A stretch of 64,000 nucleotides of DNA from contig NZ_CP059724.1 of NCBI RefSeq assembly GCF_022369515.1, forward strand, positions 2,914,001 through 2,978,000. Reading direction: 5' to 3'. Source of the stretch: Paenibacillus sp. 19GGS1-52 (lineage in GTDB: Bacteria > Bacillota > Bacilli > Paenibacillales > Paenibacillaceae). The stretch's first letter is position 1, and each line of letters starts with the position of its first letter. The position numbers and the translations under genes are program-made. Under the pieces are notes generated by a model. That model worked only from the letters and a program-made list of their open reading frames with translations. It did no database searches and was not told the origin of the DNA. This document shows, piece by piece, positions 44,817 through 53,916 of the stretch.

Positions 44817-46148
44817 ATGGAGGTAGGTTTTGGGACGGCAGATATAACGCCAGAAAAGGGTGAACCGACTTCACTGTTTATCGAGCATCCGCTGGAAGAA
44901 GCCGTGACACCGCTCTTACTGAAGGTGTGCTATCTGCGTGACGAAGAACAGGCAACAGTTATCGTTACGTTGGATACGACTTCGCTATATACGCAAGTGA
45001 TTGAGGATCTGTGCAGGACAATCGCCGGAGCCACGGGTATTCCGCATTCCTGCATCATCGTTCAATCGACACACACACATTCGTCTCCCTTCCTGCATCC
45101 AGCAGCCCAAGAAGTACTCGGGAGAAGAGGTGTACGCTTTCTGAGCTCGACTTATTATGCGCGAGTGCTGCAAGGGGCAGAGGAAGCGGCAAGGGAAGCG
45201 CTGCGCACCCTGTCTATTGTTGATGTATTTTATTCCTCAGGTATGGCGAAGCAGGTGGCAAGCAATCGTAGGGTGCGGCTGGCAGATGGCAGCATTGAGG
45301 TGCGCTGGAGTCGAGGGGTATCCGACGAGCTGCGTAGTTCACCTGAAGGGATAATAGACCCTGTTGTTTCTTGTATTTGGTTCAAAAATTCTCTAGGGCA
45401 GATAATGGGCAGCCTGATTCATTACGCATGCCATGCCACAACTTATAATAACTATTTGAAGGCGCATTGGGACTTTCCTGGCTATGCTGCGAGTGAGGTG
45501 GAGCACCAACTCGGTGGGACTTGTATGTTCCTGCAAGGCTGTGCAGGGAATATCAGTCCGGGGAAATATACAGTAGGTGAGCCGCAGGAGGATTGCCTGA
45601 GAATGGCTCATGAGATTGCGATAGCGGCGCTTGACAGCTACCCGACAGCCCAGAGGCTGGGGGTCCAGAGCTTGTCGCTGGTAAGCGGAGAAGTGAGTAC
45701 CACTTTGCGGATTTTGCCCAATATCGATGAATTAAATAGATTGCTGGATCAAGAAGTAGCCAAATATCAGGAGGCACTGTCCGCGGGTAAGTCGTTTGAT
45801 AATAATGATTTTATGAGCATAGCTGCGCGCCTTGTGCTGTTAGAACGCTATCCGGATAAGAATATGCCTTCCAAAGTATTTGTCCTAGGGGTGGGTGAGC
45901 TTCCCCTTGTTTTTCTGCCGGGCGAGATATTCATTGAGACTTCGCTGCAACTGCAGTTTGAATTTCCTGATACAAGACCGATAGTCATGGCTTACACGGA
46001 TGCATCGTTGGAGTATGTGCCAATTGCTAGTGCCTTTGCGGAACAAGGTGGATATGAGACGAGTGAGGATTGGTGTTTCTCCGTTCCGGGCAATGCGGAA
46101 GTTCTAACGGCATATGCAGCAGAGTTGATCCGCAAGGGCATGTCTTAA
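44817..46148 (+). CDS. Neutral/alkaline ceramidase-like hydrolase
   Basis: A 443-residue protein with features of the neutral ceramidase N-terminal domain: VGFGTADITP at the start, VQSTHTHSSPFLHP (metal-binding THTHSSP), HYACHATTYNNY and FLQGCAGNISPG. Neutral ceramidases split the N-acyl bond of ceramide, but this protein has no signal peptide and lacks the C-terminal beta domain, so it may deacylate an imported amino-sugar or lipid-like amide. ATG 44817 follows GAGGAGGAG. Many proteins annotated this way in Paenibacillus catabolic loci have no tested substrate. Confidence 0.75.
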   Translation: MEVGFGTADITPEKGEPTSLFIEHPLEEAVTPLLLKVCYLRDEEQATVIVTLDTTSLYTQVIEDLCRTIAGATGIPHSCIIVQSTHTHSSPFLHPAAQEVLGRRGVRFLSSTYYARVLQGAEEAAREALRTLSIVDVFYSSGMAKQVASNRRVRLADGSIEVRWSRGVSDELRSSPEGIIDPVVSCIWFKNSLGQIMGSLIHYACHATTYNNYLKAHWDFPGYAASEVEHQLGGTCMFLQGCAGNISPGKYTVGEPQEDCLRMAHEIAIAALDSYPTAQRLGVQSLSLVSGEVSTTLRILPNIDELNRLLDQEVAKYQEALSAGKSFDNNDFMSIAARLVLLERYPDKNMPSKVFVLGVGELPLVFLPGEIFIETSLQLQFEFPDTRPIVMAYTDASLEYVPIASAFAEQGGYETSEDWCFSVPGNAEVLTAYAAELIRKGMS

Positions 46149-46171
46149 GAAATGGATTAGAAATGTGCTTA

Positions 46172-46210
46172 GGGAGCAGTGAGACTGATACAGAAACTGT
46201 CACTGTTCCC
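46172..46210 (+). other. Hairpin in the 343-base gap before the ABC importer
   Basis: GGGAGCAGTGA pairs with TCACTGTTCCC (one G-U), without a T-run. It may stabilise or weakly terminate the upstream transcript. The rest of the gap (46149-46491) holds the importer promoter and operator, and no gene. Confidence 0.5.
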
Positions 46211-46366
46211 GATAGCACGTCAAAGCTTGGAGGAAGGGGAATGTCTGACCATTTTAGAGAACGCTTACACGAACCGTACATGTTAAGTTACATAACAGAT
46301 CAATCAAAAAAACTATCCACAACACGGTTACAGAGATGAAATGTTAGTAAATATTACATACATGTA

Positions 46367-46395
46367 TTGACGAAGAAATAAGATAGTGGTATGGT
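46367..46395 (+). promoter_or_regulatory. Promoter of the ABC importer operon
   Basis: TTGACG (46367-46372) and TATGGT (46390-46395), 17 bases apart. Confidence 0.65.
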
Positions 46396-46406
46396 ACTTG
46401 TAACTA
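46384..46406. promoter_or_regulatory. Predicted GntR-SBP operator, site a
   Basis: The core GGTATGGTACTTGTA covers the importer -10 box. It matches the reverse strand of the site at 53852-53874 in 17 of 23 positions. Confidence 0.55.
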
Positions 46407-46491
46407 AAAGAGCTTTTAAATTTGATTGCTGGTTATAGCCATGTTGAACGTGTGAACAGGGGCTAGCCGTACAAACTGGAGAGGTGAGAAA

Positions 46492-47448
46492 GTGAATATT
46501 GTCGATAGCGCTCCTATACTCAAAGCTGCTCAACCGAAACCCCTAGGCTTTTTTAGAAAAAGAATTTGGCGTGACCGGCATTACTATCTGCTGATTTTTC
46601 CGGGATTACTATTTTTCCTCATCTTCCGCTACATACCGATGCTGGGATTGATCATTGCGTTTAAAGATTACAATCCTTTTCAAGGCATTATGAAGAGTGA
46701 GTGGGTTGGATTCCAGCATTTCCAGACTATTTTCTCTGATCCCGAAGTTGCTCATGTACTCATGAATACCTTGGTGCTGTCGTTCCTGCAAATTCTATTC
46801 GCTTTCCCGGCGCCGTTAATTATTGCGCTATTGCTGAACGAGGTGCGGAATCAGGTCTTCAAACGCTCGATCCAGTCCGTTGTTTATGTGCCGCATTTCT
46901 TGTCATGGGTTGTGGTCATCAGCATGGTGATTCTTATGCTTAAGAATGAAGGGATGATCAATCATTATCTGCAGCAATGGTTCGGTATCGAACCTATTCC
47001 GTTTCTAACCAACACTAGTTATTTCTATCCGTTGGTTATCGGTGAGGTCATCTGGAAGGAAGTGGGCTGGGGAACGATCTTGTTTCTCGCAGCATTGTCC
47101 GGTGTGAATCTGGAATTGTATGAGGCGGCTATCGTAGATGGAGCAAACCGCTGGAAGCAGTTATGGCATGTCACGATGCCGGCCATTCGAGGCACAGTGA
47201 TCATAATGCTGATTCTACGGATTGGCAGTGTGCTGGACAGCGGGTTTGAACAAATCTTCCTGATGCTGAATCCATTTAACATGGAAGTAGGGAGTGTGCT
47301 CGACACCTTTGTTTATTTTAAAGGCATCAAGCAGTCCGATTTCAGCTTTGCTACAGCCGTAGGCTTATTCAAGGGATTGGTTGGCTTAGTACTAGTGATG
47401 GGTGCTAACCGTACCGCCAAAAAATTCGGAGAAGACGGGCTATATTAA
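46492..47448 (+). CDS. ABC importer permease (LplB family)
   Basis: A 318-residue permease with six predicted spans (first at about 33-55, LLIFPGLLFFLIFRYIPMLG). The EAA loop contacting the ATPase is EAAIVDGANRWKQLWHVTMP (about 220-240). It belongs to the CUT1-type oligosaccharide importers (LplB/YteP subgroup). GTG 46492 follows GAGAGGTGAG. It is followed 18 bases later by the second permease. No ATPase gene is near, so a shared MsmX-like ATPase elsewhere is expected. Confidence 0.93.
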   Translation: MNIVDSAPILKAAQPKPLGFFRKRIWRDRHYYLLIFPGLLFFLIFRYIPMLGLIIAFKDYNPFQGIMKSEWVGFQHFQTIFSDPEVAHVLMNTLVLSFLQILFAFPAPLIIALLLNEVRNQVFKRSIQSVVYVPHFLSWVVVISMVILMLKNEGMINHYLQQWFGIEPIPFLTNTSYFYPLVIGEVIWKEVGWGTILFLAALSGVNLELYEAAIVDGANRWKQLWHVTMPAIRGTVIIMLILRIGSVLDSGFEQIFLMLNPFNMEVGSVLDTFVYFKGIKQSDFSFATAVGLFKGLVGLVLVMGANRTAKKFGEDGLY

Positions 47449-47466
47449 CTCTGAGGGGGGACTTGT

Positions 47467-48339
47467 ATGCATTACAGAACCAAATCGGGACGAATCTTCG
47501 ACCTTGGGATTACGATATTCTTTATTTTATTGAGTGCTGCCATGATGTTTCCCATCTATTACATTATCGTTATTTCCTTCTCCTCTTCGCAGGACTTGAC
47601 CATGAACAGGTTTCTGCTCTGGCCGAAGCACTGGGATTTCAGCGCTTACCGTTATATTCTGAATTCCGAATCCTTCCGCAGGGCGATGCTGTTTACGATT
47701 TACATTACAGGGCTTGGCACAGTATGCAACTTGCTCTTCACTTCAACAATGGCGTATGGCTTGACCAAGCAGATCTATGGTCAGAAGGTGTTGCTATTCA
47801 TGGTCACTTTCACCCTGCTGTTCGGCGCAGGCATGATTCCATCTTATCTAGTTGTGAAGGCAATGGGTCTGCGAGATTCGATCTGGGCTTTAATTCTGCC
47901 GAATGTCATCAATAGCTTTAATTTGATTGTCATGCGGCAGTTTTTCAAAAATATTCCGAATGAGATTCAGGAAGCTGGTGTAGTGGATGGGGCCAATCCT
48001 ATGCAGATATTCATCCGCATCATCCTTCCTCTCTCGAAACCAGCGCTGGCTGCTTTTGGCCTATTCTATGCGGTGGATTATTGGAACAGCTATTTTAATG
48101 CCATCCTCTACATCAATGACCCTCACAAATGGCCAATTCAGGTCATACTCCGCCAAATTGTAATCATCAACGAGCCAACCGCTACGCTAGGGCGATCAGT
48201 GATGATGCAAAATCCGCCACAACCAGAGTCTATTCAGATGGCTGCGATTCTGCTAGCGACGCTTCCAGTTCTGCTAGTGTATCCATTTCTGCAAAAGCAT
48301 TTTGCCAAGGGGGTGATGATTGGCTCCATTAAGGGTTAA
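47467..48339 (+). CDS. ABC importer permease (LplC/YtcP family)
   Basis: The second permease of the importer, 290 residues and six spans (first at about 12-33). Its EAA loop is EAGVVDGANPMQIFIRIILPLSKP (about 175-200). The C-terminal LQKHFAKGVMIGSIKG is the usual ending of this subgroup. ATG 47467 follows GAGGGGGGAC. It lies between the first permease and the binding lipoprotein, the standard three-gene order. Confidence 0.94.
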   Translation: MHYRTKSGRIFDLGITIFFILLSAAMMFPIYYIIVISFSSSQDLTMNRFLLWPKHWDFSAYRYILNSESFRRAMLFTIYITGLGTVCNLLFTSTMAYGLTKQIYGQKVLLFMVTFTLLFGAGMIPSYLVVKAMGLRDSIWALILPNVINSFNLIVMRQFFKNIPNEIQEAGVVDGANPMQIFIRIILPLSKPALAAFGLFYAVDYWNSYFNAILYINDPHKWPIQVILRQIVIINEPTATLGRSVMMQNPPQPESIQMAAILLATLPVLLVYPFLQKHFAKGVMIGSIKG

Positions 48340-48426
48340 GTTGGAACACGGATAATCATGAAGTGGGTGTCAGTCAGGTTAGGCAGTAACCGGAAATTAA
48401 ATCATATAAAAGAGGTGTAGGAGAGA

Positions 48427-50037
48427 ATGAAAAAACTATTCAGCGTACTGTTAACCGTCGCTATGACCACAACGATTCTAGCTGCATGTTCAAGCAACAA
48501 TAACAATTCAGCAAATTCAGCGTCATCATCCCCAGCGGCAGAGGGAACTGCGGCTCCTGCCAGCACTTCAGACCCGGCTGCGAAGAAGATTGAGATCACC
48601 ACTATGGATTACAGTTTCTCCGATCCTGCGCCTCTAGATGGCAAAGCGCTGCAAATGATTAACGAAAAATTCAATGTGGATTATAAGCCACAGCTGGTAC
48701 CTTATGCTGATTATGCTGCCAAAATGTCGGCAACCGTCGCAGGGGGAGATACTCCGGATATTATGATGATTGAAGATCCGGCACAAGGGTTCAAAACCTG
48801 GGCGCAGCAAGGTGCTTTTCTGGATGTGACGCAATATATCGACAAGTATCCAACTTTTAAAAATGTCCCTGCCGATGTCTGGGACGCTATGAAGGTAGAT
48901 GGCAAGATTGTGGGAATCCCGCGCTATTATCCTTCCACTTATAACTCACATATCATTCTCCGTCAGGATTGGTTGGACAATCTCGGTCTGAAAATGCCAA
49001 CCACTCTGGACGAATTGAAGCAAGTTGCTATCGCCTTCACCAAGAATGACCCTGACAAGAATGGCAAGGATGATACTTATGGCTTGGTAATGTCAAGTGG
49101 TTTCTGGCCGAACTATACTCCATCTGCCTATTGGGATGCCAGCTCGTGGTACCACAAGGACGATCAAGGGAATCTGATTCCAGGCATTGTTGCTCCAGCA
49201 CGGAAGGAAATGATCGGCTGGCTGCGAGACCTGTACAAAGAAGGCGCTATAACGAAGGACTTTCCAGTTATTACTAACGTTGTTGATTCCGCTAAGGATT
49301 TCTGGAGCGGAAAAGCTGGTATTTACACGGGTACAGCGCGAGGTATGGGTGATGATGGTATGAAGATTCTAGCTGCTGCGGTGCCAACTGCCAAATTAGC
49401 TCCACTTCCACCGTTTCTGGCTCCAGATGGATCACAAGGTCTAACGGCACTAGGTGGGTATTATGGACTTGCTACGCTGAATGCCAAATTGGTAGATGAC
49501 CCGGACAAAGTAGATCGCATTATGCAGATGCTGGATTATGGCCGCAAATTCACTCCGCTGGAAGAACGTAACAGCTCTTCTCCCGATTTTGACTGGATGT
49601 ATGGTGGAGAAGGCACGGGCTATACGTTAGAGAATGGTGTAGTTGCCATTACTCCATCTACAGATGGTTTAATGCCTTGGTGGTATATGCCGGATCGTGC
49701 AATGTGGCCTGCCAAGGATAGTGATAACCAATATTCCAAAACGTATACCACCCCTCAAATGCAAGATCTGATCTCACAGATCGAAACGCTGGATGCGAAA
49801 TACGAGCACTATGTAAATCCATTTAACCGAATTTTCTCCCAGACCTACACCAAAAAAGGTTTTGATATTGAACAAAAAATGTATGCCCAGGAAGCCAAAA
49901 TCGTGGTTGGTGAAACCCCGCTGGAAGATTGGGATAAGATCAAAGACGCTTACTTGAGCAGCGGTGGCAATGACATTATTAAAGAAGTGAACGAGCAGCT
50001 TAAAGGCACAGAAACTACGGTATGGAAGAAGCAATAA
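48427..50037 (+). CDS. Extracellular solute-binding lipoprotein of the ABC importer
   Basis: A 536-residue lipoprotein: signal peptide with lipobox LAAC (Cys21), a Ser/Asn/Ala linker (about 22-50), then a large LplA-like binding domain with PDIMMIEDP and NGKDDTYGLVMSS, a segment common in oligosaccharide-binding proteins. It captures the substrate outside the membrane and hands it to the two permeases. ATG 48427 follows GAGGTGTAGGAGAG. The size is typical for the LplA/YtcQ class, which handles larger oligosaccharides. Ligand unknown; gene context suggests an amino-sugar glycan. Confidence 0.94.
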   Translation: MKKLFSVLLTVAMTTTILAACSSNNNNSANSASSSPAAEGTAAPASTSDPAAKKIEITTMDYSFSDPAPLDGKALQMINEKFNVDYKPQLVPYADYAAKMSATVAGGDTPDIMMIEDPAQGFKTWAQQGAFLDVTQYIDKYPTFKNVPADVWDAMKVDGKIVGIPRYYPSTYNSHIILRQDWLDNLGLKMPTTLDELKQVAIAFTKNDPDKNGKDDTYGLVMSSGFWPNYTPSAYWDASSWYHKDDQGNLIPGIVAPARKEMIGWLRDLYKEGAITKDFPVITNVVDSAKDFWSGKAGIYTGTARGMGDDGMKILAAAVPTAKLAPLPPFLAPDGSQGLTALGGYYGLATLNAKLVDDPDKVDRIMQMLDYGRKFTPLEERNSSSPDFDWMYGGEGTGYTLENGVVAITPSTDGLMPWWYMPDRAMWPAKDSDNQYSKTYTTPQMQDLISQIETLDAKYEHYVNPFNRIFSQTYTKKGFDIEQKMYAQEAKIVVGETPLEDWDKIKDAYLSSGGNDIIKEVNEQLKGTETTVWKKQ

Positions 50038-50062
50038 TTACGAAATAACCTGGTTTGAAATA

Positions 50063-50123
50063 AAGATGCGTTTAGCCCGTCAGGCTAGCACATGTTCACC
50101 TAGATGGGTTGAACGCATCTTAT
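50063..50123 (+). terminator. Terminator-like hairpin after the importer operon
   Basis: AAGATGCGTTT/GAACGCATCTT (one G-U) encloses a branched interior with AGCC/GGCT. The T-run is weak (TTATT), so readthrough into the aminotransferase gene is possible. Confidence 0.55.
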
Positions 50124-50188
50124 TCCTGATCTCTACTATGTTCAATTAATAATTAGCGCGGCAATCCGTATAAAGGGAGTGTAGACAG

Positions 50189-51469
50189 ATGGAAAAGTTA
50201 GTAGTCGACGGAGGTAGACCCGCACGTTCTGAGCCGATGCCACCGGCATATCCCGGAGGAATGATGTTGGGGCAGGAGGAAGCAGAGGCCAGTGGGGCAG
50301 TAGTACTGGATCAATCCCCCTTCCGCTATTACGGACCGAATATGCGTTATGCAGTTCAGCAACTGGAAGACATGATCTCCGCGTATGCCGAAATCCCTTA
50401 CGTATTAGGGGTCACATCCGGGACGGCAGCCCTTGTAGTAGCACTGAAAGCTCTGGGTGTTGGCTACGGAGATAAAGTGATAGTACCAGCCAATACGTTT
50501 CTGGCAACACCGGGAGCTGTGGTATGCAGCCAGGCTGTCCCAGTCTTTGCAGATGTGGACGATAGCTTGAATATCAGCCCTGAAAGCATTGATAAGTTAT
50601 GTGAGGACGATGAAGTTAAAGCTATTATAACGGTTCCGATCTTAGGAAACCTATGTGATATGGACGCGATTCAGTCCATTGCCAAGAAGTGGGGAATTCC
50701 TGTAATCGAAGATATCGCTCAATCCTGCGGAGCTACGTATAAGGGGAGTTTCGCTGGAACTATCGGCGATATAGGCACCTTGAGTTTCCAGATGAACAAA
50801 GTACTGACTGCAGGCGAAGGTGGAGCCGTCATCACACGCGATGCCAACTTGTTCGAACGGGCGGTTCGCTATCATGATCAGGGCAGTTTTCGGGAGAAAT
50901 CACGGTATGGTATTGTCTCGGATGATGAGGAGAACGCATTTGTTGGACAAAATTATCGCATGAGCGAGGTAACGGGCGGTGTGCTGGTAGAGCAATGGAA
51001 GCGTCTGAACGGAATTCTTGGAGTGATGCGTGCTCGCTACATCGCGATTCAACAGACGCTGGCAGCGGAACTGCCGGGTATTAAGTTTCGTGTGGAACCA
51101 GATTCGACGGGTTATACAGGGTCTCATCTGGGAATGATTCTGCCCAATGCTGCAATTGCTAATCAATTCATGGAGTACTTGTATGCAGAGAATATCCAAG
51201 TGTATCCTCTGTATGGTGGCAAACCGGTATTTATGCTTCCTCAGTTGCTGCATCAGCGAACAGCCGATGTGAAGGGATCGCCATTTGCCTATCCGTTCCG
51301 CAAACCAGTCATCTACACGCCGGATTCATGTCCGAATGCAGTAAGCCTTATGCCGAGGACTATGTACTTACCGATCAGTCCCCTGTTAACCGAACAGGAT
51401 GCTGTAGAAATCGCGGCCGGGATCATTAAGGTCTACCGCAGTCTGAACATTTCAGAACAAAAAGGATGA
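50189..51469 (+). CDS. DegT/DnrJ/EryC1/StrS-family aminotransferase
   Basis: A PLP enzyme of 426 residues acting on keto sugars or related keto compounds. VTSGTAALVVALKALG binds phosphate, IEDIAQSCGATYKG contains the cofactor-binding aspartate, and K204 in QMNKVLTAGEGG is the Schiff-base lysine. The C-terminus resembles the sugar-aminotransferase branch, but in a catabolic locus the reaction may run toward deamination. ATG 50189 follows AAGGGAGTG. Its stop overlaps the start of the Gfo/Idh gene by four bases (ATGA), so the two are coupled. Confidence 0.92.
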   Translation: MEKLVVDGGRPARSEPMPPAYPGGMMLGQEEAEASGAVVLDQSPFRYYGPNMRYAVQQLEDMISAYAEIPYVLGVTSGTAALVVALKALGVGYGDKVIVPANTFLATPGAVVCSQAVPVFADVDDSLNISPESIDKLCEDDEVKAIITVPILGNLCDMDAIQSIAKKWGIPVIEDIAQSCGATYKGSFAGTIGDIGTLSFQMNKVLTAGEGGAVITRDANLFERAVRYHDQGSFREKSRYGIVSDDEENAFVGQNYRMSEVTGGVLVEQWKRLNGILGVMRARYIAIQQTLAAELPGIKFRVEPDSTGYTGSHLGMILPNAAIANQFMEYLYAENIQVYPLYGGKPVFMLPQLLHQRTADVKGSPFAYPFRKPVIYTPDSCPNAVSLMPRTMYLPISPLLTEQDAVEIAAGIIKVYRSLNISEQKG

Positions 51470-52386
51470 AGAATATGTTGAAATTCGGCATTATTGGCTG
51501 CGATACATCCCATGTGGAGGCTTTTGCCGAGCTGCTCGGCGATCCGCTGAATCCTTACCATACACCGGGTGCGAAGATTACGGTAGCCTTTCCGGGCGGC
51601 TCTCCAGATTTTGATCTCAGTATTTCCAGAGTAGAGGGCTATACCAACCTGTTGAGAGAACAGTACGGAGTACAGATCGTCTCCTCTCCAGAAGAAGTGG
51701 CAGAACTAGCAGATGTAATTCTGATCGAGTCCGTGGACGGCCGGGTACATCTGGAGCAGTTCCGGAGGATTGCCCCGTTCGGCAAGCCGATATTTGTAGA
51801 TAAACCGTTCACTGTGAATTCGTTGGAGGCACGGGAGATTAGTGCCCTAGCGCGAGAGCATAAGGTGTTATTCATGAGCTGCTCTCCCTTGCGTTATGCG
51901 GAAGGTTTCGAGCAGGCACTTGCGCACATCAAGAGTGTCGATTCGGGGAAGGTCATCGGAGCGGATTGCTACGGGCCGATGGAGCTTGAGGCGACCCAAC
52001 CTGGCCTGTTCTGGTACGGAATTCATGCCGCTGAGATGCTTTATGCGGCGATGGGTACGGGCTGTAAAGAGGTGAGCGCCTACACGAATGAAGATCATGA
52101 GTTCGTTCAAGGGGTGTGGGCAGATGGACGAATCGGTACGATTCGGGGAAATCGCAAGGGGAATAACAAGTTTGGAGCTGTGATCCATGGGGAGAAACAG
52201 ACCGTTTTTGCCGATGTCTATGCATACGAAAAGCCCTACTATGCAGGGCTGATGGAAGGGATTATGGAGATGGTTCGGTCCGGTGTAGCACCGATCGCTC
52301 CAGAGGAAACGGAAGAAATCATCCGTTTCCTGGAGGCGGCGAATGAAAGCAGAGAAAGTGGCCTGCCTGTTGCAATCAGCGGATGA
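51466..52386 (+). CDS. Gfo/Idh/MocA-family oxidoreductase
   Basis: An NAD(P)-dependent sugar oxidoreductase-like protein of 306 residues. The Rossmann motif is degenerate, FGIIGCDTSHVEAF in place of GxGxxG, and the usual EKP appears as FVDKPFTVN. The C-terminal half forms the substrate beta-sheet. The CDTSHV variant is seen in members of this family beside aminotransferases of the DegT type, where both act on the same keto-sugar intermediate; here this is inference. ATG 51466 overlaps the aminotransferase stop. Convergent with the GntR-type regulator 12 bases away. Confidence 0.82.
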   Translation: MKNMLKFGIIGCDTSHVEAFAELLGDPLNPYHTPGAKITVAFPGGSPDFDLSISRVEGYTNLLREQYGVQIVSSPEEVAELADVILIESVDGRVHLEQFRRIAPFGKPIFVDKPFTVNSLEAREISALAREHKVLFMSCSPLRYAEGFEQALAHIKSVDSGKVIGADCYGPMELEATQPGLFWYGIHAAEMLYAAMGTGCKEVSAYTNEDHEFVQGVWADGRIGTIRGNRKGNNKFGAVIHGEKQTVFADVYAYEKPYYAGLMEGIMEMVRSGVAPIAPEETEEIIRFLEAANESRESGLPVAISG

Positions 52387-52398
52387 GACCATCCTGAT

Positions 52399-53781
52399 TT
52401 ATTGAGGCTTGTAAGCTAGTGTCTGTAGCCGATCTAGAGTAAGAGCAGGCGATTCAAGTCCGCTCCAGAACAAACCCATTTCTTCTTCCAATAGTTCCAG
52501 AACAAGCGGATCTGGCATCAGTTGCGACAGAAATCGACAGCTTGCTGATGTATCGCTCTGCAGGTTGATCGATTTCAGTATAGAAGAGTCCCATAGCATC
52601 TCATTTACGGATTCCAGAACGGAGAGGAAGTTGGCAGATCTTCCATTCATCTCTTGAATCTCCGGTGACTGCGCAGCCTGGATGAACCGTGCCGCCAGTT
52701 CCGGATTCTGCGTATCCGCCGGGATCATGAACATATTGGCAATTTGCAGTGTTTCCTTCCGTTCACCAAAAGGCAGGGAGGCCACTTTATAAGGCACTGT
52801 GTAGGATTCATTCTGCCAGCCAGCCAGCTCAATGGCGCTGGTCATAACCATGGCGGCTTTGTGATGAAGAAAGGCGTCGGCAATCAAGCTGGATCTTTGA
52901 TTGAGAACAGCCGTCCGGTGACGGTACAACATATCGTGAATGAAGGTTAGTGTCTCTCGTAAAGGTTCTTGTTGAAAGGGTTGAGAGAAGCTCACTCCGT
53001 TCTGCAGTGCCAGAACGATCCAGCGTGTTGAATTCGATGACATGGAGAATCCGTACTGATCGACGATGCCGTCACCATCCGTATCGAGGGTCAACAGCTT
53101 CGCTGCTTCCAGGAAATCGTCCCGTGTCCAGTTGGGTTCGGGGTGCTTAACTCCATATTTGTCGAATAGCTCTGGGTTATAAACCAGATAAATCGGTGAG
53201 AAGGTAACCGGTGCACCGATCAAAGCTCCGTTGCGGGTACAAGCTTCAATCAGTGATGGGTATAGATCGGGTAGGGCTGGAGCCATTACTTCTTGAAGAT
53301 CCAAGAAGGCTTCCTCCAGATTGATTTCATTAAAATGAGTATCGGTCATATAGAGCAGGTCGGTTTCCATACCTTGCTCTTTGCTGGAACGGACGGATTC
53401 CCAGAAATCGTTGGAGGGCATTCCGATGAACTTCACTTCCACATTAGGATTGTCTTGGTGGAACACCTCGATGATAGATTGGATGCAGGAATCCGCAAAA
53501 TATGAGGGCATAGCGCCCCAAATGCGCAGGATCTTGCGCTGGCTCTCTTCAACAACCAAGTCAGGTGAAACGAAGGTGCCCTGACCGACCTTTTTGACAA
53601 TCAGCCCTTCCTGCAGCAGTTCGTTCAGCGATTTACGCACGGATGTGCGGCTCATTTCATAATGCTTGCATAATTCATTCTCGGATAGCAAATATTGCCC
53701 CGGTTTGATATAGCCGGACAGGATCTGCTCACGCAGGATGCCAGCGAGTCTTGTATATCGAAATTGATTTTCTCGTTTCAT
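52399..53781 (-). CDS. GntR regulator fused to a solute-binding-protein domain
   Basis: A 460-residue fusion. The N-terminal GntR winged helix (about 1-75, LREQILSGYIKPGQYLLSENELCKHYEMSRTSVRKSLNELLQEGLI) is joined to a type-1 solute-binding domain (about 85-460) with the usual PNVEVKFIGMP, APVTFSPIYLVYN and DTDGDGIVDQYGFS segments. There is no signal peptide, so the binding domain works as a cytoplasmic effector sensor. ATG 53781 is on the minus strand, divergent from the deacetylase-like operon. Predicted operators at 46384, 53852 and 61783 suggest it governs the importer, its own region and a surface protein. Confidence 0.88.
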   Translation of the reverse strand: MKRENQFRYTRLAGILREQILSGYIKPGQYLLSENELCKHYEMSRTSVRKSLNELLQEGLIVKKVGQGTFVSPDLVVEESQRKILRIWGAMPSYFADSCIQSIIEVFHQDNPNVEVKFIGMPSNDFWESVRSSKEQGMETDLLYMTDTHFNEINLEEAFLDLQEVMAPALPDLYPSLIEACTRNGALIGAPVTFSPIYLVYNPELFDKYGVKHPEPNWTRDDFLEAAKLLTLDTDGDGIVDQYGFSMSSNSTRWIVLALQNGVSFSQPFQQEPLRETLTFIHDMLYRHRTAVLNQRSSLIADAFLHHKAAMVMTSAIELAGWQNESYTVPYKVASLPFGERKETLQIANMFMIPADTQNPELAARFIQAAQSPEIQEMNGRSANFLSVLESVNEMLWDSSILKSINLQSDTSASCRFLSQLMPDPLVLELLEEEMGLFWSGLESPALTLDRLQTLAYKPQ

Positions 53782-53851
53782 AATGTCTCATCCATTCTGC
53801 TTCTATTCCGCAAGCTATTTACTATTGTTTTATTGTAATAGAAAGGTCATT

Positions 53852-53874
53852 AAGATACAAGTATGATACCGATA
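53852..53874. promoter_or_regulatory. Predicted GntR-SBP operator, site b
   Basis: Minus-strand core GGTATCATACTTGTA, between gntR and the divergent deacetylase-like operon. The plus strand contains TATGAT (53862-53867), a possible -10 box with a poor -35. Confidence 0.55.
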
Positions 53875-53916
53875 ATGGTAGGATTAATCTAATGTCATAG
53901 ATAAAGGATGAATCAC

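Noticed and set aside
46027..46339. Overlapping frames on both strands at the end of the ceramidase-like gene
   Set aside because: They are shadows of the gene and the hairpin-containing gap; no ribosome sites or family features.
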